Below are positions 31,620 to 42,348 of a stretch of 64,000 nt of DNA, piece by piece; position 1 is the stretch's first letter; every line of letters starts with the position of its first letter. The stretch is from positions 1 to 64,000 of the forward strand of contig JAADVB010000048.1 of the NCBI GenBank assembly GCA_023334545.1, written 5' to 3'. A program made the translations under genes and the position numbers. Below the pieces are notes generated by a model. That model did not search any database. It saw only the letters and a list, made by a program, of their open reading frames with translations, and had not been told where the DNA came from. This stretch comes from Salisapilia sapeloensis. Its lineage: Eukaryota > Oomycota > Peronosporomycetes > Peronosporales > Salisapiliaceae.

Positions 31620-32126
31620 ATGGGAAGCAGAGAGCAGGTGTTAATGGAGTCTCACGCGAACGCAAGTGGGCCGACGGGCGACGAGGACGAGGAGAATAAA
31701 ATATACTACGGCTTTGGCGTCTTCATGGGACTGCCGCTTGCGGACTTGAAAGTCATGCGGGATAACTATCTACGAGAACACGCTGCCCACTTGATCACGC
31801 CGGAGAGCAATGACGGCGCGAACGAGATGGGGGACTACGACCAAGATGACACCAATCAGCTAACTTCTAGTAGCACGTATCAGACATCGTATCCGAGGCT
31901 GCAAGAAAATGGCGAGCGCGAAGCGAATGCATCCACCCCAACTACACAATACACGAGCGACACAAGTCGAGGTGCGTCCTCGGTGCTAGGGAGGAGAAGG
32001 CGTGACGAAGACACGGTCCAAGGCCGTTACTCTACAGCGCAACGCCAGCGGGACGACCATAGTGACGGTACTGACGAAAGCGACGGTTCTGGCAATTCCC
32101 ACTCGATCCATTTCATCTTGCACTAA
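31620..32126 (+). CDS. small hypothetical protein
   Basis: A 168-residue frame starting 162 bp after DDX24. It is unrecognised. Residues 28-60 (KIYYGFGVFMGLPLADLKVM and the helix that follows) could fold; the remainder is hydrophilic, rich in Asp, Ser and Thr, with a possible nuclear signal RRRRDED near 127. There is no signal peptide or membrane segment. The frame uses normal codons and a clean ATG, but small disordered frames can arise by chance. Confidence 0.5.
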   Translation: MGSREQVLMESHANASGPTGDEDEENKIYYGFGVFMGLPLADLKVMRDNYLREHAAHLITPESNDGANEMGDYDQDDTNQLTSSSTYQTSYPRLQENGEREANASTPTTQYTSDTSRGASSVLGRRRRDEDTVQGRYSTAQRQRDDHSDGTDESDGSGNSHSIHFILH

Positions 32127-33748
32127 ATCGCAGTGGGTCGTAGAGAGCATAAGTTAAGAGTCAAGCATGGAGGAAACAGACGGCTAATGGCGGTTGCGTA
32201 CTTGCATACCGAATATATTCTTGCGTCTTTGCGTTGCAAATTGTACTTTTTGCGGTCGTCACCCGTCGAGTGCCGATAGGAACCGAGTGGACGGCAGACA
32301 GTTCTCGGCGGAGGAGGTACTTGAACGGTAGGAAAAGGGCGTAGCTTCACATCGACTGTGAAGGATGAACAGAGCCGACTCTCGAGGTACGCAATTGAGA
32401 TCACAATCAACGAGGAGATTCTCTAAATCACATCAGATAAAAGAGCACATGTACATATCGCATTATTGCTCTACGAGATGCTCTTCCATCGGCGCTTCTT
32501 TCTTCCGTCGTAAGCATTATTCCTCCCACTCGACTCGTCGATCAAATTGGTAATGAGAAAGGTTAGTGTCACAAGTAGAAGTTGCGAGTTTACCATAAGA
32601 TTGACAGGTACGAGGGAAACAAGGATGTAGTCGAGAAGACAGCAAAGACGGGAATTACACGACATGCTGCTTTTAGGATGCAAGCAGGAAATTCGTGCGT
32701 GGAGACGAAAAAGCGTAACATCACGAGCACGAATTGTCGACAGAAGCGTCAAGGTATCGGTAATCAATTCCAAAAGTGGATCATTTCAATTTCTATTTTA
32801 TAATAGAGTCTTCCCTCGCAAAGATGAACTCCTAATAAATAATATGACGCAACGAATGATCAAAATCGGCCAATTTGAAGTCCATCGTTTTTAAATAGAT
32901 TTTCTAATTCGAGGTAAAAACAATCAAAACTACCTAACATAATAATTGATCTGCAAAAAGTGCAAATTTGATCGATTTAACCACTGTCTTCATAATAAAA
33001 TCCGTCTATCCTAGTAATTTATTGTTTGATGGTCTTCTATACGGGTGTACTATAAGATTTGCCATCATAAATGTTTTTCCATGTTCCCCATGGAAGAAAT
33101 CTTGGCTTAAATCTCCACACGATAATCTATCGATCGTTAATTTCTATTGGTCAATATTACGACAGTCTCACAATATAGACCTGGCCGTTACTATTGCACT
33201 ACCTTCAAGCATAATAAATTTTCAAACATGATAATTCATTGTATAACGCTTCTTCACGATGATAATCATTTGTGGGAGTTCTGGCTGTATCATCGTATCT
33301 GAAGTAGTATCTGTAGCCAAGTACAGTACGAATTGCCGGGTACATCGCTTCGGCGGATATATTTCGTCTGGAACTACCTTCTGACCCATCATATTGACTC
33401 CTACGTCACATACGGTCTACATGGCGCACACGTACAACTCAACAATCAGCATTTCGATATTGACTGCCAGTGCCAGGTATGATAAGGATGTCAAGCAGTA
33501 TGGACTGCGAATGCACGGGTCTGACTGTGCACGAGATCCCTCGCGGCTGTTGCAAATCGTTTATGACCATCAAATCTAAACAAAGTGTCGACTAGCAAGG
33601 ATGATGCAACAGACGATACATACGAATGGAGATGCCAAAGGTAGCAGCCTCCATCTTTTATCGTCCCTCGAAGCAATTAGCAACGGGACGCTATCATCGT
33701 CGCCGCAGCCTTTCAATTTGCTTCATCATTTCTAAAAACGCAGCGAGG
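32127..33748. other. 1.6-kb gene-free, partly AT-rich region
   Basis: No frame longer than about 100 codons. From 32.8 to 33.25 kb the sequence is strongly AT-rich with dense stops on both strands. No repeats, tRNA promoter boxes or transposon motifs were recognised. The right end should hold the Nudix copy 2 promoter. Confidence 0.5.
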
Positions 33749-34762
33749 ATGGAAAGACACCAGTGGCAACAACTTGTGGACGCAGCAACAGGCTGGACAC
33801 CTACCGACTATCTTACCTTTCAGGTATACGTCGAAGGTCATCCGGAAACTGTTGGACATATCCTCCCGACTTTTGCCAAGGTTTGTCAACTATAACGAGC
33901 ATGATACCCAACTTTCACTTTACTAAACGATTCTCTGTAGAAACTCAACCAATTCCCACAGCTCTTGGAATGTCGTCCGAACAGCATCGTCTTACGACGC
34001 GAGTTTGACTCGACTGAAACCCGCACCGAAGCCTTTAACCAGATCATGGACACGCTTCGAAAGCAAGGTGAATTCCCTCGTTGGACCAACGAGACGTACG
34101 CCGCGAAACTCGAGTTTGACTCGGCTCCTCTCTTCTACTACGACCGTGGCGTCGCACCTGACTTTGGTCTGAAAATGTACGGCACCAACCTGAATGGCTA
34201 TGTCTGCGACGATACCACTGGTCGGATTACCGGTATCTGGATCGCAAAGCGAAGCATGAGCCGCAGTTCCTGGCCTGGACGACTCGAGCCAATGGTCGGT
34301 GGTGGGTTACCAGCAGACACGGCTCCTCGCGACAGCATGGCACGAGAAGCATATGAAGAAGCTGGACTCAGCCCAGAGTGGGTGAAACCTCGTCTGAGTG
34401 CCTGCGACACGATTACCGCTCTCAAGGATTCAAAGAAGGGGTTAATTAACCAGTCTTCCTTCATCTACGACGTCCAAATGCCACGCGACATGACACCAAA
34501 GCCAGTGGACGGCGAAGTGGAAAGCTTCTATCTGTGCGCACCAGGTGAGCTGATTTCGCTCTTGGCGCAACGTCCAAACCTTTTCCGGCCGGAAACGGCG
34601 CTCGTCCTCGTCGACTTTGCCATGAGACACGGACTCCTGTCCTGCCAGGACTTGGACGACTTCACAGAGTTCCGAGATGCTCTGGAGGAGCCCAAGTCGA
34701 TTGAAGAGCCGCTCGCTATGCAGAGCAGTCCTACCAGCATTCATCAGCCGCTTGGTCTTTAA
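33749..34762 (+). CDS. DUF4743-Nudix hydrolase, copy 2
   Basis: Exons 33749-33880 and 33941-34762 give 317 residues, closely parallel to copy 1 on the other strand 13 kb away. Shared marks: a WTPTDY N-terminal helix, FYYDRGVAPDFGL, GIWIAKRSMSRSSWPGRLE, MVGGGLPADTAPRDSM and REAYEEAGL. This copy keeps the Arg of the Nudix REUxEE core that is Lys in copy 1. An extra 25-residue Pro/Ser-rich tail follows the fold. An upstream in-frame ATG (33626) would add 41 residues rich in Arg and Ser that might act as a mitochondrial signal; I could not decide and used the start matching copy 1. Substrate unknown. Confidence 0.85.
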
Positions 34763-34858
34763 TAATTTTGCACCAAGGGTTCCGAGATGAATCAAGTACA
34801 TGAACGTGAGTGAAGATTTTCCATTAAATGTCAATGAGAAACTTTTTAAAGTTAATTG

Positions 34859-36272
34859 TTAGTTCATTACATCCCAACGACTCTTTCTTATCCTAGGTAC
34901 CTCTCGTTGCGACGCAAGGGAAGCATCATGGATGGTGTGCGTCGCAGCTGGCCGATTTATTGACGGTACCTGCTGATAAGTACAAGGTATCGTCAATGGC
35001 AACGACTCATCGACTTGTTCCGCTTTTCCAGACAATTTTCGAAAATTTGTCACAAGCTCCTTGGCTCGACTCAGTCGCATGGCCTTTGCATCCTCCTCAA
35101 ACGTTTCTTTCGTCGGTGATGTTGTAGTGGAGATTTCGCCTTCGGAGTCGCTCTGTATTGACTGTCATACATATCTTTTCTCGATACCACGTTGGATGGA
35201 ATTGTACGTACGTTACTATAGTCGTCAGTAAGAAGTTTTGGCGCTGGATTTACGTGGGGAGTGACTTTTGTCTTCTTCTCTGATGCCGGATGGAGCAGCA
35301 CGTTCGGCGGATCATCTCGTAAGAGACAATAGTACTCGTGTAGCGCACTCGAAGGATCCAGAAATGCAAAAGATGCATTTCCGACCTGACGAACCTACAA
35401 GAGAACATAAAGCCTGGTTAATACCCACTAATCTCTTCCATATATGCTCGCTCGCAGAATGTATTATTTGACTCGTAGCTTTGGCAAGTTCATTATCAGA
35501 GTATTAAAGGTTTTGGGCAAGCATGATTATACATGGCTCGACCAGGAGCCAACATAAACTACTTTTATCCGCTTTCAAGCATTTTAATGATAGATAAGAT
35601 AGAGCTTACGCGTAGCATGACTTCAAGCTGTGGATGGGATCGCACCCTTTGAGCTGTGGACCAAATGACGTCGTGTTCTTTTGCACTAGACGGCTATGAT
35701 AATATAACGTAAAGATGGATTGAAAGCCTTACATATTGAGAAAATACCGGAGTGATGTTGTTGGGAAGTTTCATGAAAGGAATGTACGCTTCGTGCTCAT
35801 CCTGCGAGAGATCTTCATGTACATGCGCATCCTCTGGATACGAATATGCAAAGCGAGTGTCTACATTGGTAGTCTTTTCTTCGACTGGAGGATATTCTGC
35901 CTCATAATCATGATATCGAAGCCAGTGAAGACGAGAAGCGGTTTCCTCATCTACCGCCGAATCGTTTTGGTCAATGAACTGTAGCTTTCGCTTTCGACTT
36001 TTGTACCGTTTGAATGAATGCTCGTCTTGCAATAGGTTACGAGCATCATAACGGTCCAGCCACAGCGGACTAGTACTCTGGACTTGAGATTGAGATTGCC
36101 ACTCAATCAAATGCATCTCTTGATGCAAATTATACGCCGTTGACGGATCTTGCAAAACAGTACAAGCATAGCCACGAACTCCAGACATTAGTGGATGAGT
36201 TTCTGCGACCTTATACTGATGTATCGACTCGAATTGACCATGCGTAAGCTGCGTGGTGTCCTCCATAGGCAT
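34859..36272 (-). CDS. SFSWAP: SWAP-type splicing regulator (DRY_EERY + SURP)
   Basis: Four exons (35733-36272, 35610-35693, 35212-35394, 34859-35152) join in phase into 366 residues. The N-terminal region has HLIEWQ and LDRYDARNLL, as in the SWAP N-terminal (DRY_EERY) domain. A SURP domain is split by a 215-bp intron: VIWSTAQRVRSHPQLEVML, then VRQVGNASFAFLDPSSALH and EYY. The C-terminal RIRKSRWDVMN resembles the ends of SURP and SWAP proteins. The Drosophila homologue controls alternative splicing, including of its own transcript. This version is short and lacks an RS domain and a second SURP. It is head to head with Mrd1/RBM19 over 174 bp, and convergent with Nudix copy 2. Confidence 0.8.
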
Positions 36273-36446
36273 TGTATTCTAAATCGTCGTCATACGTTGT
36301 CTTGGTGGCTACTTTTCGAATAAGTCGGCTAATAAAGTAAAACAAATGAATAAAATGAGTAATATTGGTACTGATTTACAGACCAACAGAATAGTAGTCA
36401 CGTACTTCTACTAGCACCACGGACAGCTCTTCTCTGCGACTTTACC

Positions 36447-38821
36447 ATGGCTAAATCCACTGACAAGCCCTCTGAAGGCATCTCCACGACTCGCCTCTAT
36501 GTGCAGAACTTGCCGATATACGTTGACACCGCTAGGCTGCGTGAACACTTTGCAGCTCAAGGCGAAGTCACGGACGCTTGTGTCATCCGGACAAAGGACG
36601 GAAAGACATCTCGACGATTCGGCTTCGTCGGCTTTAAAACACCAGAGCAGGCGAGTCATGCTAAGGACTTTTTCCATCGCTCGTTCTTTGATACGTGCCG
36701 ACTCGATGTCAGCTTTGCTAAAGCGCGAGAGTCGAAAGACCTAGGACGTCCATGGAGTAAGCATTCACAATCTAGTACACAGGCATCAGACGCTGCCGCA
36801 CCGTCCGATTTAACAGGAATGGACGTACCAGAAGCGTCTAAGGATGACAAGGAAGGCACTAGTAACAGTAAAGAGTTTCATGAGTTTATGGAGACGATGC
36901 AGGCACGTAGTAAGGCAAAGTTTTGGGCGAACGATGACTCTGGTTTAGCCAAAGACACTGCTCCAGTAAAGGAACAGAAAGACTCGGATGCCGAGTCTGC
37001 AAGTGAAAGTGATGATGAGTACGAAGACTTGGACAAGTCGAAGCAGACTCCTTCGAAGGAGATGAGTGACCTCGATTTCCTCAAGTCCAAGATGAGTAAG
37101 AAAGTAGATAACGAAGAGGAGTCTGCTCCTTCTGATAACGAAGAGCCGAAGGGTACAGCGAAGAGTGAAAAGCAGGTTGAAGAAACACAACCGTCTACTC
37201 GTCTCTTCGTCCGTAACTTGCCCTTCAGTGCCGTCGAGGAGGACCTCACAACTCTTTTCTCCACGTATGGCCCTGTCACGGAAGTGCATATGCCACTGGA
37301 CGACAGTCGGCGTCGTAAAGGCTTTGCTTTCGTCAACTTCGGCTCGACTGTCGATGCTCAGAACGCACTGAACGGACTAGACGGATCGGACTTTCAAGGA
37401 CGCCTGCTCCATGTCATCTACGCTCGAGGTCGTCCGCAGCAGGAAGAGAGTCCAGAGGACGATGAGAATCTTACGTACAAGCAGAAGAAGGAAAAGGAGC
37501 GACAGAAGCAAGCGAACGACCATCGTGGATGGAACGCTTCGTACATTCGAGGCGACGCGACGGTCGGGTCGTTGGCACAGCGCATGGGCGTGGAAAAAGG
37601 TGACATTATGGACCATGAGAAGGGGAACATGGCCGTCAAGTTGGCGATTGGTGAGACGATGCTAGTCAAGGAGAACAAAGACTTTTTCCTCGAGGAAGGA
37701 GTCGATCTGTCGGCAATTGAAGGCGCATTGACGAAGGACAGTCGCAAGGAAAAGCAGAAGATTGATCGTAGCACGACTGTACTACTTGTGAAGAACTTGC
37801 CACATTCGACGGACGAAGAAGAGTTGGCTCAGCTCTTTCGGAAGTTTGGAGAGCTAGGAAGGTTCCTCCTTCCGCCATCCAAGACACTAGCATTAGTCGA
37901 ATACTTGGAACCCTCGGAAGCTCGAAAGGCATTCCGAGCGCTTGCTTACAAAAAGTATCAGCATGTGCCGTTGTACTTGGAGTGGGCACCAACGAAAGTG
38001 TTTACGAAAGCAGCGTCTTCTAGTCGCAAGGGTGTGAAGCAAGTGCAAGACCTGCCGATGGACAAGACGGAAGAGGAGGTCGAGAGTGAAGAAGCTGGCA
38101 ACACGATCTTTGTCAAGAACCTCAACTTTAGCACCAAGGAAGATGGGCTAGAGAAGACATTCAAGGGCGTTGGCAAGGTACGCAAGGTGACGGTGGCGAG
38201 ACGAAAGGATCCGAAGAGAGGCATGCTCAGCATGGGTTTTGCCTTTGTCGAGTTTGCTACCAAGAAAGATGCTGATCGTGCCGTCCAGACGCTTCAGAAG
38301 ACCGTCCTGGATGGTCATGCGCTCGACCTAAGCATCAGTCGGAAGCGTCGACGGGAGGAAGCTGCTACTCCGGGAAGCAGTAAAGAGGCTCAGAACAAGA
38401 TCATCGTTCGAAATGTGGCGTTCGAAGCGACGATCAAGGAGATTCGTGAACTGTTCGGTGCCTTCGGGCAGCTCAAGCGTGTGCGTATGCCCAAGAAGTT
38501 TGACGGCAAGCACCGTGGCTTTGCCTTCGTTGAGTTTTTGACCGAGCAAGAGGCTCAAAACGCCTTCGCGGCGCTAGCTAGTTCCCATCTGTACGGCCGA
38601 CACTTGGTGCTCGAGTGGGCTAAGGCAGAGGACGATTTGGACAGTCTTCGTGCCAAGGCGAGCAAGGACTTGGCTGCAATTGCAGGTACTAACACGTTAT
38701 GTATACGTCAACGATTGTATTTGCTGTTGGCAGCTTAGGAGTATGTGTGCTAAGGATGTGTGTTATAGATTCCGACCGGAAGCGCGCCAAGGTGGATGCA
38801 GAAGACGACGACGAGTTCTAG
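36447..38821 (+). CDS. RBM19: multi-RRM rRNA-processing protein Mrd1/RBM19
   Basis: Acts in early 90S pre-ribosome assembly and 18S rRNA processing. Exons 36447-38685 and 38769-38821 give 763 residues. Five RRMs are visible: about 10-95 (RLYVQNLPIY), 250-330 (RLFVRNLPFS / KGFAFVNF), 445-517 (VLLVKNLPHS), 552-632 (TIFVKNLNFS / MGFAFVEF) and 650-730 (IIVRNVAFE / RGFAFVEF). The linker after RRM2 contains DHRGWNASYIRGD, then MGVEKGDIMDHEKGNMAVK, a family hallmark. Five RRMs match yeast Mrd1; animal RBM19 has six. The last 17 residues, acidic after KRAK, come from a short second exon. Without it the frame ends in unrelated residues. Confidence 0.93.
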
Positions 38822-39039
38822 GTTAGATGTAATAGATAGGCAACAAGATGGATATGGAACAAGTGAGATCAAAGTGAGGTATTCAGCAAGGAGGAGGGAG
38901 CAGTCCAACCTTTAGACAGTGGAAAGCCACCCGTCCTCCGAGTCTGATCATCTTACTAACTTAAGGCTAGCTTGGCTAATGAAAGAATTGAAAAAACAAC
39001 TTGAGACTTGTCCATCCGCACACTTGGCACTAGAGCAGC

Positions 39040-41334
39040 TTACATGCGACTGCTGTTCGGACGTGCCACCTGACCTTCGTGCTTGATCAGCTCGAGCTGC
39101 TTGAACGTGTAGCTCAATGGGCTTGGGTGCGAAGTTGAAAACTGAGCCACCGTGTGTCCACTATCCGAACGGAGTTTCCACTTGGTCGTCAGAAGACCTT
39201 CCACACCGACAGGGCCACGTGCGTGGATGCGACCAGTGCTGATGCCGACCTCGGCGCCAAGGCCGAATCGGTATCCGTCGGCGAAACGGTTGCTCGCGTT
39301 GTGGAAGACGCAGGCGCTGTCAATGTTCTGCTGGAACTGCTCCGCAACTTCATCGTTCTCGGTGATAATCACCTCCGTGTGACTGCTGCTGTGTTCATTA
39401 ATGTGGTTGACAGCGGCGTCAACGCCGGAAACGACTTCGACAGTCAGGTCCTTGGTGCCGTATTCCGTCGACATGCCCTCAGCAACGCCTGAAGATTCTG
39501 TTTCTAAACCCGCTTGGATGGCCTTCGGACCGAGGTGGAGCGTAACACCAGCTTCTTCCAGTCTGTTAAGCAAGATCTTGCCCTTGTCTTCCGTGAGGAA
39601 GTCTTCGTCAATGAGCAACGTCTCGAGGGCATTGCATGCCGCAGGGTAGTCTGTCTTGGCATCAATGGCAAGCTCCGCTGCCTTGTTTAGCTCCGCCTCG
39701 TCGTGAATGTACATGTGGCAGACACCTTCGGCGTGGCCGAGCACCGGGATCCTCGTGTTCTTCTTGATAAAGTCGACCATGGAGCCAGAGCCACGCGGGA
39801 TGCAGAGGTCAATGACATCGTCCATGCGCAAAAGATCAGTGATCTCGTCACGAGACTCGACAAGACCGATGATACCCTTGCCAACACGACCCTGTGTTTC
39901 TTCCTCGACAGCCTTCGTGATGAGGTTGTGGAGGAAGGAGTTGCTGTGAAGAGCCTCTTTACCTCCCTTGAGCAACAGTCCGTTGCCACTTCGGAGAGCC
40001 AAGGAAGCGATCTGAGGAAGAGAGTCCGGTCGGCTCTCGAAGATGACGAGGAGAACACCGATGGGTGCAGTCTCTTGGTGGAGCGTAAGACCAGATGCCA
40101 ATTCCGTACGCTTTAGCATTCGGCCGATGGGCTCTTCCTCGTCAGCGATAGTTCGAATACCCTCCGCAAGCGTCTGGAGCTTCGCTTTGCTCAGCTTCAA
40201 TCGAGCGAGCAGACCTTCATCCACACGCTGAACTTCAGCAGCTTGGATGTCACGCTTGTTGGCGCGCAAGATCGCGTTGCTCTCCTTCATGAGATCGTCT
40301 GCAATGCGGTACAAGATTTTGCTTCGCTCCTCGGATGTTAGGCGCTGGAGCTGACGTCCAGCATCCCTTGCAGCATTTGCCATGGCTTCTGGCGACGTAG
40401 AGTCCGTTGTTTGATCTCCGTCGTCTTCGACAAAGAGCGTACCGAGGTTACTTCCATTGATAATAGATGTAATGATGCCGTACTTGAAGCCACTGGCAAT
40501 GACGACTGCACCAACGCCACGGTTGATGGCAGATTGGGCGGACTCGATCTTGGAGCCCATACCTCCTCGGCCGACATTGGACTTTTCACCAATCTCGAAC
40601 TTGGCTTTGTCAGCGTGGAACGTCGAGATGACCTTGGCACCAGGTTGGTTCGGAGGTTTGTTGTAGAGACCTTCTACGTCCGTGAGGAGTAGAAGCAAGT
40701 CGGCATCCACCTCACCAGCGACGAGAGCAGCCAACGAGTCATTGTCCGTAAAGATCGATCCGTCGGCGCCAGCGCTCACGGCGTCGTTTTCGTTGATGAT
40801 CGGGATGGCGTCGAGTTCCAACAAGTTGTTAAGTGTGTCTCGCATGATGCCACGGTTCTTTGCGGTCTTGAAGTCGGACGCTGTCACGAGCACTTGACTA
40901 CAAGCGACGTCGTACAAGGAGAAGAGCGTCTCGTAGAGCGACATGAGGCCAATCTGACCGGCAGCAGCCATGGCACCCTTCTTCTGCTCCAATGAGAGCA
41001 TCTGGTTGTTACCTTGGACGTGCGTCCGGAGCGAGGCCGAAAGCAAGATCTGCTTGCTCAGGCGCTTGCGGCCAATGCCGACAGAGCCACTTGTGACGAG
41101 CGCTACTTCCTTTCCTTGGCGCTTGAGCATACACATCTGCTCGACCATGGAAGCAATGCGTCCTAGCGCCGGTTCTCCGTTGGTGGACACGACGCTCGTG
41201 CCCATTTTCACGACGATGCGGTTAGCATTCTTTAGATCCTGTCGACCGATAGTGCCGTTGGTGAAGCCTTGTGGGGATCCAGCGGCAGGAGCCATGTGCA
41301 TGGCGTTATCTCTGCGATTCCGGGTGATGGTCAT
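39040..41334 (-). CDS. P5CS: delta-1-pyrroline-5-carboxylate synthase (glutamate 5-kinase + gamma-glutamyl phosphate reductase)
   Basis: Bifunctional enzyme that turns glutamate into the proline/ornithine precursor P5C. From the ATG at 41334 it has 764 residues. The N-terminal kinase is of the amino-acid-kinase type (IVVKMGTSVVSTNGE, VTSGSVGIGRKRL, INENDAVS, and MGSKIESAQSAINRGV). The C-terminal aldehyde-dehydrogenase-like reductase has IFESRPDSLPQIASLAL, KGGKEALHSN, the catalytic-Cys context DYPAACNALETLL, and HARGPVGVEGLL near the end. The frame stays open 73 codons further upstream to 41553. That extension is rich in His/Pro/Ser and Arg and could be either 5' UTR or a mitochondrial presequence. 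An initiator-like CCATTTACACATTT on the minus strand (around 41380) favours the shorter start. Confidence 0.93.
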   Translation of the reverse strand: MTITRNRRDNAMHMAPAAGSPQGFTNGTIGRQDLKNANRIVVKMGTSVVSTNGEPALGRIASMVEQMCMLKRQGKEVALVTSGSVGIGRKRLSKQILLSASLRTHVQGNNQMLSLEQKKGAMAAAGQIGLMSLYETLFSLYDVACSQVLVTASDFKTAKNRGIMRDTLNNLLELDAIPIINENDAVSAGADGSIFTDNDSLAALVAGEVDADLLLLLTDVEGLYNKPPNQPGAKVISTFHADKAKFEIGEKSNVGRGGMGSKIESAQSAINRGVGAVVIASGFKYGIITSIINGSNLGTLFVEDDGDQTTDSTSPEAMANAARDAGRQLQRLTSEERSKILYRIADDLMKESNAILRANKRDIQAAEVQRVDEGLLARLKLSKAKLQTLAEGIRTIADEEEPIGRMLKRTELASGLTLHQETAPIGVLLVIFESRPDSLPQIASLALRSGNGLLLKGGKEALHSNSFLHNLITKAVEEETQGRVGKGIIGLVESRDEITDLLRMDDVIDLCIPRGSGSMVDFIKKNTRIPVLGHAEGVCHMYIHDEAELNKAAELAIDAKTDYPAACNALETLLIDEDFLTEDKGKILLNRLEEAGVTLHLGPKAIQAGLETESSGVAEGMSTEYGTKDLTVEVVSGVDAAVNHINEHSSSHTEVIITENDEVAEQFQQNIDSACVFHNASNRFADGYRFGLGAEVGISTGRIHARGPVGVEGLLTTKWKLRSDSGHTVAQFSTSHPSPLSYTFKQLELIKHEGQVARPNSSRM

Positions 41335-42348
41335 TGTGTGTCGATGTAGATGGATGGACTTGGGCGCTTGGAAGCAAATGTGTAAATGGCGCTTCGAGCG
41401 ACCAGGATCGCTATGGAAAGGCGTTGACTGAAAGGGACTCGGTGCATGTGATTCGAGAGGATTTTTCTGAACCGTTGTATAGTGACATGCGTCTGTTGAC
41501 AGAAAAGTATTGCGTATGAGAGGTCTAAACAGCTGCTGGTATGAAAATTTCATTTGGGAGCTGTTTAGGAGCTGTTATTTGAGCGAGTTTGCTCCAGTTT
41601 GATGCACGGGTAGAAATTTCTGTCAAGAGAGCTGATGAAACGATGGAGGTAGAGACTAGTGTCCAAGTAAGTTTGCATGCGAGTCGATGGAGTACTTGCA
41701 TTCACTATATTTAACTTTCATATGGCTGCATCTGAACACGCAAGTTTTCACACCATCATTAGATCGTGGGTTGGTGGCGTGGATAGAATGTCGGGTGCTT
41801 CGAATCTGACAGGTCGCGAAGTCGTGCATAGCCGCTCTGTCCCAAGTCATGTCTTGAAAGATCCCATCGGTTTCGACGGGGCACATCCAATCTTTAGATA
41901 AGTAACTAGTCGTCTAAATTTTGACGCTCTACACTAGGTGCAGTCATCTCGTCTATCAAGCCACCACATACCTCGATGGGAAGAACGGTAGAAAAGCGTC
42001 AAAAGGCGCCTCTTCTACACGCATACCCGTGATGGTATGAAAATTGAGACAAATGCCATGAAGCAGGTTAAGACCTACTCGAGCAAGCGATGCAGCGTGT
42101 CTGAAACAAGTCAAGCACGCCAGCAACTTCAAAAAAGTTCGTCAGATTTATTTGCACCAATCCTGCATCTTGGCGTCTAGTTTATAGCAAATCAGGCGTC
42201 TGAGATACGAAACATACTCTTGTCAAGCGAAATGGCCGCGCGACCTTCCTGCAACATGAACGCAAGAGCGGAAGAAGATTAATTCTGTACCGAGGTACAC
42301 TGCGCTCTCTAGCTTCGCTGCTTTCTCATTGCTCAAAGACAGAAAGCC
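41335..42348. other. divergent intergenic region between P5CS and annexin
   Basis: About 1 kb. The P5CS-side 220 bp is an in-frame upstream extension of uncertain status. The rest has only short frames (75 codons or fewer) with no resemblance to known families. No RNA gene was recognised. Confidence 0.45.
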
